A DNA stretch of 64,000 bases from Laccaria trichodermophora (GCA_018417955.1 JACTVC010000006.1:992001-1056000), one strand, 5' to 3'. Positions 33,166 to 44,925 are shown, counted from the stretch's first letter. The notes: generated from the letters alone by a model not told the origin. Translations and numbers: made by a program.

Positions 33166-36100
33166 ATGTCCGGAATCACCACTGCTTCCCTCAGCGATAC
33201 CCTCAGTCTGCCTAATGTTCCCAAGCTTGACGCAACTGGCCTTAACTGGGCCATCTTTTCTATCCGTTTCGAGGATGCTGTCCAAGCGAAGGGGTTCTGG
33301 GGACATTTCACCGATACCACTCCATGCCCTACTCCTGCAGTCGAATCCGCCCCTACTCCTGAAGAAGTTGCGGCTGTGGCGAAGTGGGAGAAAGATGAGC
33401 GGTCAGCCAGATCCCTACTCACGCAGAAGCTCCCTGACTCGGCCTTGATGCGTATCCGAAACAAGTCATCCGTTAAGGAGCGCTGGGATGCTATTACCAC
33501 GGAATTCACCCAGAAGGGAGCATTTGCGCAAACTGAACTTCGCGCTAGCTTCCTGGACATGAAGTGCCCTGACAGGGGCAACGTTCGCGAGTTCCTGGAC
33601 TCCCTGCGTGTCAAGCGTGAAGTGTTAGCAACTGTCGGTGTCGACATTGATGCAAAGGATTACCTTTCCACAATCATATCATCCCTTCCCACTTCCCTTT
33701 CCAACTTCGCCTCAAATCAACTCGCTGCGGCCAAGCTTTATTCCCCCACAAAGACTATTGACGCTGACGCCATCATCTCACTGATCTCCGAGGAGTATGA
33801 GCGGCAGAAAAATCAGCGCTCACGCCGCCCAGGTGCAAAGTCTTCAAGGGAGGATGATCGTGATGAGGCAATGACGGCATCATCGTCGAAGGGTGGGAAG
33901 GCTGGTGGAAGGAACCATAAGTTTGCACGTGGGACGTGCTGGAACTGTGGGGAGAAGGGACACTTTAGGGACAAATGTCCGAAACCTCAGAAGTCGAAAG
34001 ATGGGAAGGACTTGAAGGACTCAACAAAATCTGGCACCGCCAATGCTGTAGCAGGTGTGGATTCGGACTTGGAGGGTGAAGGAGCTTTTGCAGCTGAGGT
34101 CATCGACGACTATGAGTCGGATGACAGTATGCCCAGTCTTCAGACGTTATCCGATTCTGATAGTGAGTCCGAAGGGGAAGCCGATGTTGAGAGTGACTGG
34201 TTTTCGGAAGTGGCAGAGGATGCGGCAAGGGACTGTGATAGTTCTGTGGGGAGTGACTGGGATCCTGACGACCTATTCGAGGATTCCAAGCCAGCCGGCG
34301 ACATTGCTGCACTCGTTAGCAGCAGTCATGAGCACAGCAACAGTACACGTACCGAGGTCTATGACTCTGGCTGCACCTCTCACATTTCCCCTTACCGAGG
34401 CGACCTCGAAAACTTCATCGAGATTCCGCCAAAATCCTTCCGAGCTGCTAACAAGCAAAACTTTCAAGCTGTTGGCAAAGGCGAGATGGTCATTGACGTA
34501 CCGAATGGTGCAGATATCTCGCAGCTTCACCTCACCGAAGTTCTTTATGCTCCCGAGGTCGGTTACACCCTGGTATCAGTTGGACGACTTGACGACACTG
34601 GTTTTTCGGCCACTTTTGGAGGTGGCAAATGTGTTATTCGAGGTCCTGATGGGGAAACACTGGGTTCCATCCCAAAGTCGAATCGTGGCTTATACAGAGT
34701 TAGTCACGAGGGGGAGTCTGCAAATATAGCAGAGGAGGCTGTCACATTGGAACAGCTTCATCGTCGGATGGGCCACATCTCCCCAGGCATCGCAAAAAAA
34801 CTTGTCACTCAAGGTTTTGCAACAGGGATTCGTCTCGTCTCTACGGCTGACGCAGAATTTTTCTGCGAGTCATGTGTCTATGCTAAGGCTACTAGGAAGT
34901 CTGTCCCTAAGGCTCGCGAGGGCGAGCGTGCCAAGAAATTTGGCGAGGAGGTACACTCAGACCTCTGGGGGCCAGCTCCTGTTGAGACCAAAGGAGGACG
35001 GCGATATTACATCACATTTGTCAACGACTACACTCGACTTACCCACCTACACCTTCTTCGCACGAAGGATGAAACCTTTGATGCCTATAAACAGTTTGAA
35101 GCTTGGTGTGGCAACCAGCTTGAGGCACCTATCCATGTTCTCCATTCCGATCGAGGGGGAGAGTACTTGGGGAAGGAATTCACTCTCTATCTCAAGTCGA
35201 AGGGTACAGCTCAGAAACTCACCGTTCATCACACCCCCCAACACAACGGCGTTGCGGAACGCCGCAATCGCACCATTGTTGAACGCATTCGTGCCCTCCT
35301 ACATGCCAGCGGTCTTCCAAAGAAGTTGTGGGGTGAGGCAGCACGTCACGTTGTATGGCTGATGAACCGAACCCCTACAAAGGCCGTGGAGGGCAAGACA
35401 CCGTATGAAGCTGCCTTCGGTAAGAAGCCGGATTTGAGTGGGGTGCATGAGTGGGGTGAGAAATGCTGGATCCGCGTCGAGAAGGGCAATAAGCTTGGAG
35501 GTCGTGTCCGCGAGGGTCGTTGGATTGGTGTGGATGACGACAGCAAGGGATACCGGATTTATTGGCCAGACACGAAGACGGTCACGGTCGAGCGCAATGT
35601 TTATTTTGACCCTACAAACGTGTCAGTTGATCGTATCGAGGGGGAGGATTGGGAATTTGTCGAAACGACAACTGATGGACTTACCTCTGCATCATCATCC
35701 TCTTCCCCTGCCGTTGTGACACCATCTGCCCCATCTGAATCAACCTCAACTCCATCTATTGCCGAAAGCGAACCTGAGGAGGAGGAACCCCGTGCAAAGC
35801 GCACTCGCAAACCCAGCCAACGTGTGCTCGACATACTTGCTGGGCGCGCTGTGAACTCCTCTCGTCCATCTGACCCCCTTGTTGCGCCTGGCGTGCAAGT
35901 GCCGCCTATCGTTGAACGGCCTCGTGAGCTTGAGGGGGAGGGAACTGCAGATTGGATGATGGCCGTCGACCTCGAGGAGTATGGTATGGCAGCTGAGATG
36001 AGTGAGGCGGAGGGCTTAGAGCCTCAGAGTCTTGCAGAAGTGAAGCGAGGCCCTGACTGGTTGTTTTGGGAGAAGGCGATCTTCGAGGAGTTGAAAACAT

Positions 36101-37588
36101 TGGAGGAAGCTGGTACTTGGGAGCTTGTGGATCTTCCTGCTGGTGCTAACTTGGTTGGGTCAAAGTGGGTTTTTCGGGTGAAGAAAGATGCAGCTGGACA
36201 GGTTGTACGCTTCAAAGCGCGTTTGGTTGCTCAAGGATTCTCGCAGGTGCCGGGTGTCGATTATTTCGATACGTTTGCGCCGGTTGCGAAGTTGGCGTCG
36301 ATCCGGACAGTTCTCGCAATGGCCGCCAACCTGGACTTCGAGCTTCATCAGATTGACATCAAGGGTGCATACCTTAATGGCGAACTCACCAAGGACGAAA
36401 ACATCTTCATGAAACAACCCCCTGGCTATCCTGCACCAAACTCCTCTGGAAAAGTCTGCCACCTCTTGAAGACCTTATACGGCTTGAAGCAATCGGGTCG
36501 TCGTTGGTACCAAAGGCTGGTGGAGATCATGACGGGACACTTGGGATTTGTTCGAAGCGACGTTGACCAGGCTGTGTTCTTTCGTCACGGAAGTCACAAC
36601 AGTCACGCCATCATCGTCGTCGTTCACGTCGATGACTGCACCATTGCTGCCTCTTCCATTGCCCTTATCGTCGCTTTCAAACGTCAGATCGCCCAGCATG
36701 TCGAAATCACGGACCTCGGAGAGCTCCATTGGCTCCTAGGCATTGAAATCAAGCGCGACCGTGAACGTCGCACCATTCACCTCTCAACGTTCCTATATCG
36801 AGTCCATCATCGCGCGCTACAATTTTCAAGATTTGAAGCCCGTCTCGACGCCCATGGAAACCAGCACCCGACTTTCCACATCCCAGGCTCCAGCTACCAC
36901 CCTCGAGATCGCCAAGATGCGAGACATTCCATACCTTGAAGCAGTCGGCTCCCTCATGTATGCATCCCTCGGCACTCGTCCTGACATTTCGTTTGCAGTT
37001 CAAACAGTTTCTCGGTTCTCCAAGAACCCTGGTCTCGCGCATTGGGATGTGGTCAAGCGGATCTTCCGCTATTTGAAGGGAACAATGGACCTCTGGTTGA
37101 CTTATGGCACGGTGAAGGACAAGTTAGTTGGTTATGCTGATGCGGATGGGAGCATGGCTGAGGATAGGCATGCAATTTCCGGGTACGCCTTCATGCTTTA
37201 CGGGGGAGCCGTTTCTTGGAGCGCTAAACGGCAGGAGATTGTCTCCCTCTCTACCACCGAGAGTGAGTATGTCGCCGTTACTCACGCAGCAAAGGAAGCC
37301 TTGTGGCTCCGTTCCCTCCTCTCGCAAGTTTTCCCTGGCAAGCTCGACCCTACCACCCTTTTTTCGGACAACCAATCCGCCATCGCGCTCAGCAAAGATC
37401 ACCAGTATCACGCTCGTACAAAACACATCGACATTCGTTTCCACTTTATACGTTACATCATTGAAGACGGTTCCATTCGGCTCGTTTTCTGCCCCACCGA
37501 CGATATGGTTGCAGATACACTCACCAAGGCCCTTCCATCCGCCAAAGTCAAACACTTCGCATCGCGACTCGGACTTTCGGCGCCTTGA
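33166..37588 (+). pseudogene. Copia gag-protease-integrase-RT-RNase H polyprotein, one frameshift
   Basis: ATG at 33166 (MSGITTASLSDTL). Domains in order: gag with zinc knuckle CWNCGEKGHFRDKC; aspartic protease (VYDSGCTSHIS); pre-integrase HHCC (LEQLHRRMGHIS...CESCVYAK); integrase core (HSDLWGP, LHSDRGGEY, AERRNRTIVE); RT (VDIKGAYLNGEL-like, LYGLKQSGRRWY, VVHVDDCT, where HVDD replaces the usual YVDD); RNase H (GYADADGSMAEDRHAISGY, STTESEYVA). The order integrase before RT is diagnostic of Copia. The frame is lost at about 36781-36786 (CACCTCTCAACG), where a CT unit seems deleted, and resumes at once in another frame to the stop at 37586-37588. The rest is intact, so the break is recent. Confidence 0.88.
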
Positions 37589-37595
37589 GGGGGAG

Positions 37596-37981
37596 TGTTA
37601 GAATTTGCAAGGCGACAACGTCCTCGTTATACCCCCTTACACGTTCGTTCCCCCTTTTTACACTTTACAAATCCTTTGTCTCGTCCCCTATCCGAATTCC
37701 CTCACGTTCGCCGTATTTCATATTCTTAGTAGTTACTCCACGCGGACTCTCGCGAACGTTTATTATTCTCGTAGACTATATATACCAGACTCTACATACT
37801 GACACCTCAGTCGTTTGCCTTACGCGCACAAACACTGAGGTGATTACTCTTACTTACTCTTTTCTTTTCACCTTACTGATTAACCGTTAGTTTATCTTAC
37901 GCTCGTTTAGGTGAATACAGAGTCGTTTGCCTTACGCGCACAAACACTGAGTTTATCTTACGCTCGTTTAGTATTTCTACA
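37596..37981 (+). repeat. Copia D right LTR, 386 bp, with two extra GT...AG segments
   Basis: Identical to the left LTR except for 51 bp inserted after CACTGAG (GTGATTACTC...CCGTTAG) and 61 bp inserted after CTCGTTTAG (GTGAATACAG...CGTTTAG). The second is mostly a tandem copy of the preceding LTR sequence. Removing both gives the left LTR exactly. Confidence 0.85.
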
Positions 37982-38810
37982 CGGCGGACTCTTCTTCAAT
38001 CATGGTAGCCTTACAGATTGCTGCATGTGTGTTGCATGGCCTGTGTCCACTCTGGGGGGCAAGTTTTATGACAACTTTTTTTTTCTTCCCCTTTCTTTCA
38101 ACCTCTCATCATTCCTACCCAACTGGCACCACCTCTACCTACTCTGACACCAACTTACGATCACGGCTTGTAATTTTCCACTGCACGATCTCTTCGCCTC
38201 TATCCTCCCTGGCTTGATTCTTGAGATTCGCACACTGGAAAAGTGGGGGGCTGTAGGGGAGTATAGGTGGAAGATGGGAGGAGAGGCGCAAGCCTTTATC
38301 CCATTACACACTCCCCACGTCCAGACGACACACCACAATGGAAGCAAGCTACATCATCTTGATGGGTAGAGGGAGTTGAGTTGGGATCAACGATCTGAGT
38401 GGAGAGGCGCAAGCCTCTATCACACTATACATGTCTTATACCCAGACCACAAGTATGATGGAAGCATGCTACACCATCTTGATGGGGAAAGGCAATGGAG
38501 TTGGGATGGATGACCTGGAAGCCATCCACTTGCATGGTTTCCCAGTACTCATGGTTATACATCACTGAAGAGAGAATGGGAGGATCATATGGGTATTTCT
38601 GGGTTAAGCTGGGAGCTTACAGTGACCAGCTTTCCAGATAGCAAATTATTTGGGGCCAAATTTTTTCTTTCTTTTATTCATCTTCTTTGCTTTGCTACCT
38701 TTTGGTCTCATTTTATCCTGATATTCACTCTGGGGGGCAAGAGGATTTCTATTCTATTATTCTTCCCCACCATTGTTTTCCTTACATGCCCTCTGGACAT
38801 TGGGGGGCTT
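37982..38810 (+). other. Element C 3' interior and polypurine tract
   Basis: Resumes the 112-bp tandem unit, then non-coding DNA with two related ~110-bp pieces (GGAGAGGCGCAAGCC near 38280 and 38402; GGAAGCA...CATCTTGATGG). It ends ACATTGGGGGGCTT before the right LTR, the likely plus-strand primer. Confidence 0.5.
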
Positions 38811-39129
38811 TGTGATATAGGATTGGAAGGGAATGCCCAGAGGCCATAGTCAAACAGTGGTATATAGCTAGATTTGGATATCTTACATAATATATTGATC
38901 TTTTGTCTTGAACCACCACCTTGTCAGCAGTCTTGCCATCCTCTTGCACTACATGTAGTGCTTTGTATAACTGTACTTCCTACAGTATGCATAATCATGT
39001 TGGGCCAGCTGAGTATCTTGTAACTGCTCATTGCTCACTCATGGGTGTTGATCCCAGATCCACCCATTCTTGCCTCCTCCTTCCCTCTTGGCTTCAGCTA
39101 TGCGAGAAGTTCAGAGTGAACGCTTCACA
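38811..39129 (+). repeat. Element C right (3') LTR
   Basis: Identical to 30105-30423; followed by the GGGAG target duplication and by element A integrase. Confidence 0.85.
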
Positions 39130-39629
39130 GGGAGCCAAATAGCCCACGTCTCCTTGTGACCAGCGCAAAACGCCCGTATCATTACTTCTAGGAAACGGTT
39201 GACTATCTCCGTCTGACCATCGTGTTGTGGATGGTGGGACGAAGACAAGGACATTTTAGTGCGGAGAAATTTTGCGACGCCCTTCCAGAAATCCGATGTC
39301 CATCGGGGGTCGCGGTCACAGATAATGCTCTCTGGGAGCCCGAACCGGCACGCTACCTTCTGGATGAATAGTGCGCTGAAGTCTTCTGCGTCAAGGCCCG
39401 TGGTCGTTGGAGTGAAAATGCCGTGCTTGGTGAGTCTATCTACGGTTACATGAATAGCGTTGTAACCCTCTGACCAGGGTAGGTTAATGATGAAGTCCAT
39501 CGCGATGGACTGGTACGGACGTGATGGGATTGGATTCGGAATTAGGTAGCCGTAGCGGTTGAAGTTTGAAGGCTTGATCTTCTGACAAATGTCACAGGAC
39601 TGGATGAAGGTAACTATGTCTGCTTTCAT
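39130..39629 (-). CDS. Element A integrase core, cut by element C
   Basis: It follows an in-frame TGA at 39630-39632. It contains the second half of the zinc-binding HHCC module (SCDICQKIKP), then the catalytic core with its three acidic residues (MDFIINLPWSE; CDRDPRWTSDFW; HHPQHDGQTEIVNR). The frame ends WAIWLP at the C insertion and continues at 30104. Apart from the TGA upstream, the catalytic core is unmutated. Confidence 0.82.
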
Positions 39630-42600
39630 TCATTTCCAGTAAAATCTGCTGCTGAGCCTCTGCCACAGCTTTTCAGGTCCTTGATGGGTGCCTTCGTAAG
39701 CTTGTTCGTGTGTTTCTTCCAACAATCTCAATCTTTGGTTCTTAGGAACACACAGTCTTGGCTGGTAGTCTGCATCACGGAAGAATAGCAGTCCTTTGTC
39801 ATCCTTGAAGAATCTGTGCCCTGGTTCCCAGTTAACGACCAGCGATTTCGGGTCGTTCCAGATCTTAACCAAATGAGGATCTTGTCTGTAACCGTTGATC
39901 CAAACTTTGAGCTCTTCCTCCGCCATGTGTACATGGATGTTAGGGGGCGGGTTCGTAGCACCCCAATATTCACTGATGGGGTCTTCCATCGAATCGAGGG
40001 GTGGGGTGACCGAAACCTTGTCTTCATCCTGTTGTGTAACTCTTACTTTTTCTTCCTTTGATCGGGTTCTTATGAAAATTTCAGGTGTTTCTTCTAAACA
40101 GTCGCTTAGGCTGTAAACTACGAATGCCATTTTCTCAGCTGGCTGATTGATCGCCGCGTCGATGAAGCTAGGATTTATTTCCAGTGGTTTGTCCGAATCG
40201 TCCCTAGCTGGGGATGAATGGGGCGGTGGCGCTTGGTAAAGTCTCGACAACGGATCCACGTTCGAGTGCTTTCTTCCAGGCCGATGTATTATGGATATAT
40301 AGGGGGTGTAAGTGGAGAACACTGTGCCCCAAGCTGCTAACCTTTGGTTAGATTTTTCATACGTTTTAGCCCACTGCAAGGCGGCATGGTCCGTAATTAA
40401 CGTAAGTTTTTCTCCTTCAATAAACAGCTGAAACTTGATTAAACCCTCTTTAGCTCCCAGGGCTTCTCTCTCAGTTGTCGAGTACCGTGTTTCCGCCGAT
40501 TTGAAGGTCCTTGACCAGTATGCGATAACTCGTTCAACATATACAACTGTTTCTTCGAAAGTTTCTCCCCATTCTTCAGCAACTCGATCGTCTTTCAGGT
40601 CTGAAGATAAATGGACTACTAGTTTGGGTGGAGGTTTACCCAATTCGTAAGCTTTCTTGAGCTGATCATAAATTCTCGTCCCTTTTAGGTCAGCGATCTT
40701 CATCAGTTGTACTTGCTGAAGAGCGCACCCTAGGGCCTCGTCTGAAGTGTCTGTGTAAAGGCGGTAAGGTAAGCCTTCCATCGGATGCCCCAAAACAGGC
40801 GCTTCTTGTAGGGCCTCCTTTAGAGACAAGAAAGCGGTTTCACACTTGGCACTCCATTTCCATTTTGCACCTTTCCTTAGCAACTGGAAAAGTGGGTAGC
40901 AACGGTCGGAATAGTACGGGATAAAGGCTGAAAAACACACAGCCATACCGAGGAAACTCTGTAGCTGTGAAAGTTTGGATGGGCGCTCAAGTTCGAGGAT
41001 GGCTCGTACTTTCTCAAGGTGTGTTGACAATCCAAGGCGTGAGACTTTGTGTCCTAACAGAAGAATAGAGGAGTAAAATAGGTGACATTTAACAGGGGAT
41101 AGGGTGATTCCCGCTTTTTCGATAGCCTCTAGAACTTTATCTAGATGTTCGATATGTTCTTCATAGGATTTGGAGTAGATAACGATATCGTCTATATAGA
41201 CGAGACAGAAGATCCATAAGTAGGGCGCGAGAATGCCCTGCATCACCCTTTGGAAGATAGAAGGTCCATTACGCAGTCCGAACGGCATGCGTTTAAACTG
41301 GAACAGACCTTGATGCATTCTGAAGGCCGTCTTTTCCACATCTTCCTTGCCCATCTCCAGCTGAGTGAACCCTGAAAGCGCGTCTAACGAGGAAAGAACT
41401 TGCGCACCAGACAGGGACGAAAGGATCTCCGACTGTCTAGGGATGGGAAACTCGTCAGGAGTAGTGACTGCATTAAGTTTGCGGTAGTCGACGCAAAATC
41501 GTGGTTTTCCATTCCGGTAGGCTATTACGACAGGAGCACTCCATGGGCTCTTGGAAGGTTCTATTACATCTTGTTCAAACCATTTATCCAGTTGCTCATT
41601 GATGACGACTTGTTTAGCAGGGGACGACCCATACATTGGTACTGCTATGGGTACTTGACCCTCAGCAGTGCGAATGTGTACTTTGCTGGGGTGGTGCCCT
41701 AGTCTTCCATCGAAGCCAAAAGCTCTTTGCCGCTTTTTGAGCATGTCCCAGGCCCTTTCTTGCAAGTTCTCAGGGAGGGAGCCAACATCTGAGAATTCTT
41801 TCATTTTGGAAGAAGGGTAGGTAGTGGAGTCAGCCATCTCCGCTGTCTTCGGACCATACTGTTCCAGCTCTTCCGTTTCTTCCACTAAGCTTTCTTGCAT
41901 GTCTTTGTCATTTTCAGATCTTTCGGCTGAGCGAGCTTCTTTCGACATCGTCTCCTGATCTGTCTGTTTGTCGACACCCGCAGCTATAGCGATGATGGAG
42001 GCTATAGTGTTTGCCGACTTCACCAGTTCCTCCAATCGGTCCTCTGACCTCGGCGCGTCGAAGTGTTCTTGGGGGTCTACCAAGTAGCCCACTATGTCTC
42101 CTTTCTGGATAGTCTTAGGGTGTGAGGAAGGATTGGATATAGGGATCCATGGATCGGTGGAGGATATTAACACGTTGGGGACGATGAAAGCCGAGTCGTT
42201 GGATCCAGAATCTGCCAAAAGATTCTTCTCTACTAACCATTCGCGGTCCTCTTCGAAGTGCCCATCTACTCTAATTCGACAGCACTCTTCCGGTTTGAGG
42301 TGGTAATCTTCCGTGGCTCGAATCATCCTCTTTTCAATCCCTGATCTCTTTCGCTGCCGTGTTCTCTTCGCCTTATTGCATTTGTGGAGTTTCGACCTGA
42401 TAAAGCTTCCTACTGCATAAGCACTTTGGCGAAGCCTATCGAAATCCTTTGTACGTGCTACCCCTCTTGCTTCCATGGAGTAGGGGGCGTCAGCGAAACT
42501 AATTATCGAACAAAAGTTCACTTTGTGCGCGACTAACAATTCGTAATTTAGGTGGTAGTCTTCGCCTAGAAGGATGGGAACGGTCATGTTTGGTACAACG

Positions 42601-43174
42601 TAAGCCTCAGCCTCAGTCTCTATCATGGTGCCATCGGTTGATCTCATGAATATAGGTATCTGGACATATCCTTGGATTTCCGAGTCTTTATCCATGAGTT
42701 GCCAGAGATTCATCTTGATTCCTTTCCGTATTGTAGGCTTATCTTTCAGGGAATCGTAATATTCTTGGGAAATTAGGGTTACATCTGCGCATGAGTCCAT
42801 TCTCAAGTCGATAGGTGGGTTTCTAATCGACCCCACCCATCCCTGGGTTGCTAATACGGAAACACCAACAGCTGAGTTGCCTGCGGGGGTGTAGCGTCGC
42901 TTCTTCAGTTTAACTCGAGACTCGAAAGCTGGAGGGACCGGAAGTGATTCAGTGGAAGTTTTCGTTTCAGAGTTTTCGGCTGGTGGGGACCTGAAGTTCG
43001 GCTGGACCTTCTCCTCGGTCGTCGCTGTATGAGCTGATGCTTCGACGACATCAGCTTCCTCTAGAATATGAGTTGCTGATTTCGGCATTGCTAAGTGTTC
43101 TGCCCAGCTCTCATCCTCTATTTCCTCCACTGATACGCGTTCTGAGTTCCTAGACTCGCGTCCCCTGGACTTAC
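39630..43174 (-). CDS. Element A protease, reverse transcriptase, RNase H and integrase start
   Basis: Continuous frame from the B insertion to a TGA at 39630. Parts in order: linker acidic WAEHL region; retropepsin-like protease with DLRMDSCADVTLIS (active site near 42784-42797, DSC instead of DSG); RT with FCVDYRKLN, LDALSGFTQLE, MPFGLRNGPSIFQ and catalytic LVYIDDIVIYSK; RNase H (YRLYTDTSDEALGCAL, STTEREALGAKE, LITDHAALQW); spacer; integrase HHCC start (ETHEQAYEGTHQGPEKLW). The RT is about 85% identical by eye to that of element B. It joins gag (61734 upward) through EASK/SRGRES once B and its CTTAC duplication are removed, so gag and pol share one frame. Confidence 0.85.
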
Positions 43175-43727
43175 TGTAACAGGTGTTCCGTGAGCGGCTG
43201 GTTCGGTGGGTGGCTAGCTAACGACAAGGAGTCTGGCGAACGTGACAGTTATAAGAGGTGCAAAGGTGTGAAGACCAATCTATGCGATTGGTCCAAGTTT
43301 AGCATGTACTAAGCGGAGATCGTATGAGCTTCGGATATCCATTGCACGATCTCTACTCTCCCTCAGGAAATCCTTAAGAGAGCAGTACATGGGAAACGGC
43401 CTAACGTAGTAGCGGAATACTTCTGGAAGAGTATTCAGCGATCTAACAGGACCAAATCACTTACTTGGCTTGCAGGAGGGAAAGCGATACGACGCTTGAT
43501 CCGAACGTGAAGTTACGCAGTGGTGGTTTGGTGAATGAAAAAGATGAAGAAGGTACACGTGTAACTAAGGTTATGTAAACGAGTTGAATTGTAGTATTTC
43601 GTAATCAAATGTAGTTTGCAGTAATGTGATCAGTCAGAGGGAGCTCACCCTATGGAGGAAGCAAGGCTTGCGACATTCCCGAGGGGAAATTATATAGGAG
43701 CGCACCTAGTACTAGGTATCCGTTACA
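43175..43727 (-). repeat. Element B 3' LTR
   Basis: 553 bp; matches 61181-61733 except at four CpG-type sites (near 43245, 43295, 43303-43304 and 43342). Directly preceded on the minus strand by the polypurine tract. Confidence 0.88.
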
Positions 43728-43735
43728 GAGCCCCC

Positions 43736-44914
43736 CTAATTTCCACCTAGGGAATTGAAGTGAATTGGCAAATGAATGTCAGCTATGCATTGCCCATGCC
43801 AGACATCAGGAAAGTCTTGAAGAAGGTCTTCTACCCGTGAGAAGTGATCTTGAGTGAGTAAAACCTCAGGGCGTTTATCTCCATGGTTTGTACTGTGCAG
43901 GTAGGCTTTCCACCCTTTGCGGGTAAGAGGCTTGGCTGTACCTTGCTCAAGGGCCCGTGCGATGTTGTGCAGGATGAGATCGCAACCTTGGGTCCATTCC
44001 CTGTGCCAGTGATGACAGAAGTCCTCCATGATATCCATGGTGGGGAAAAGCCAGCGGTGGTGATCGGGATTCTCTGCTGGTACAAATCCATGGACCAAGT
44101 TCTCTTCTTGGGCGGAAATTTGATCGTAGAAGATGGGGTCGTCACAGAATGGGGAAGAGGCTACTGCCCCCCTATGGTGAACTGTCACTTGAGTGGACGG
44201 CCCATTCAAGAAGTGTTGAACTATTTCGGGTCCTCCAAAGCGCTTGGCTATCCACGCTGTGGGCCCCCCCATGCTGACTAGAGCTCGTGCTTGTGGCCTT
44301 TGCAGGATGTCGGCCAACTTTCCCATGTACTGATCCCGGAATGCCACGCCGCCGTTGATATCCTTCAAGTGCTCTTCTTGAAACCCTGCTTCGTAGGTCC
44401 TGCAAGTAAGTTCGGACAGAACTGGGGCCGACATCGGTCGAAAAGCCTTCAGGTCGCCGATCCTGGTAGCCATGTGGAATTTCATATTGCGCTCGATGGC
44501 TAGCGTCAAGACATGTCGCATGGTCCTCATGCTCTGCTTGCATATGGCCCAGTATTTCAGGCGGGTCGATGTACGCGGGTCTGGAAGGAGGAGGATACTT
44601 TCCATGAGGAACGCTTGGTTCCATGTAAGTTCCGGCAGCATACCCCAAACTACCCCATCGAAGGTGATGACGCTGCCTATGTCTCGCAAGCGATTGATGG
44701 CTTCAGTACGCAGTGTCTCCGGAGATTTAGCCTGGCGTAGGTTGTATGGCTGGGGATGCGGTGACGCTGACCGTCCTCGATGTCGAGAATTGACAGGCAC
44801 GTGAGTATCCATACGGGAGTGACGACGACTGTTGTGGCTGTTGCTTGACTGGCTAGAAGACCATCTCTGGGATTCAGCTCCAGGGCTTAATGATCGTCTG
44901 TCGATGCTCATCAT
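43736..44914 (-). CDS. Element B accessory protein Y
   Basis: About 392 residues from MMSIDRRSLSPGAESQ to a TAG that overlaps the polypurine tract. Homologous to Y of element A: TRLKYWAICKQSMRTMRHVL against CLRYWANCWDTVANVRRLL; IERNMKFHM against IEHGIKFHL; FQEEHL against FQEPHL; STQVTVHHRG against SIQVTVHNCG. The N-terminus is Ser/Arg-rich and probably disordered. No known domain, signal peptide or membrane helix. The frame is intact. Start chosen at the first ATG after the TIR insertion; the protein may originally have been fused to X, as in A. Function unknown. Confidence 0.65.
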   Translation of the reverse strand: MMSIDRRSLSPGAESQRWSSSQSSNSHNSRRHSRMDTHVPVNSRHRGRSASPHPQPYNLRQAKSPETLRTEAINRLRDIGSVITFDGVVWGMLPELTWNQAFLMESILLLPDPRTSTRLKYWAICKQSMRTMRHVLTLAIERNMKFHMATRIGDLKAFRPMSAPVLSELTCRTYEAGFQEEHLKDINGGVAFRDQYMGKLADILQRPQARALVSMGGPTAWIAKRFGGPEIVQHFLNGPSTQVTVHHRGAVASSPFCDDPIFYDQISAQEENLVHGFVPAENPDHHRWLFPTMDIMEDFCHHWHREWTQGCDLILHNIARALEQGTAKPLTRKGWKAYLHSTNHGDKRPEVLLTQDHFSRVEDLLQDFPDVWHGQCIADIHLPIHFNSLGGN

Positions 44915-44925
44915 TGAGGTCTTTA

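Larger units (their letters stand above)
32833..37981 (+). mobile_element. Copia (Ty1-type) retrotransposon D
   Basis: Boundaries TGTTAGAATTTG...TTTCTACA with CGGCG target duplications at 32828-32832 and 37982-37986. Left LTR 274 bp, right LTR 386 bp. One polyprotein frame broken by a single small indel near 36783. A polypurine tract (GAGGGGGAG) touches the right LTR. It sits inside the tandem repeats of element C, so it is the innermost insertion of that branch. Confidence 0.9.
30105..39129 (+). mobile_element. Non-coding LTR element C (LARD-like) carrying Copia D
   Basis: Two 319-bp LTRs (30105-30423, 38811-39129) that are identical base for base, bounded by TGTGAT...CTTCACA, with GGGAG target duplications at 30100-30104 and 39130-39134. 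A purine-rich tract (GGGGGGC, about 38802-38808) precedes the right LTR, so it reads on the plus strand. Without D (5149 bp plus duplication) it is about 3.9 kb. The interior has tandem repeats and no gag, RT or integrase frame, so it must have moved with proteins from another element. Identical LTRs mean recent insertion, later than A. Confidence 0.85.

Noticed and set aside
39630..39632. UGA recoding or programmed readthrough at the five TGA codons
   Set aside because: Positions differ between A and B, the sister element has a sense codon at most of them, and CpG transition explains the pattern more simply. Not formally excluded.
43175..43727. Two separate solo LTRs at 43175 and 61181
   Set aside because: Both share the same outer 5-bp duplication CTTAC and enclose a complete same-strand Gypsy interior, and the outer gag/pol frame rejoins across them; they are the two ends of one insertion.
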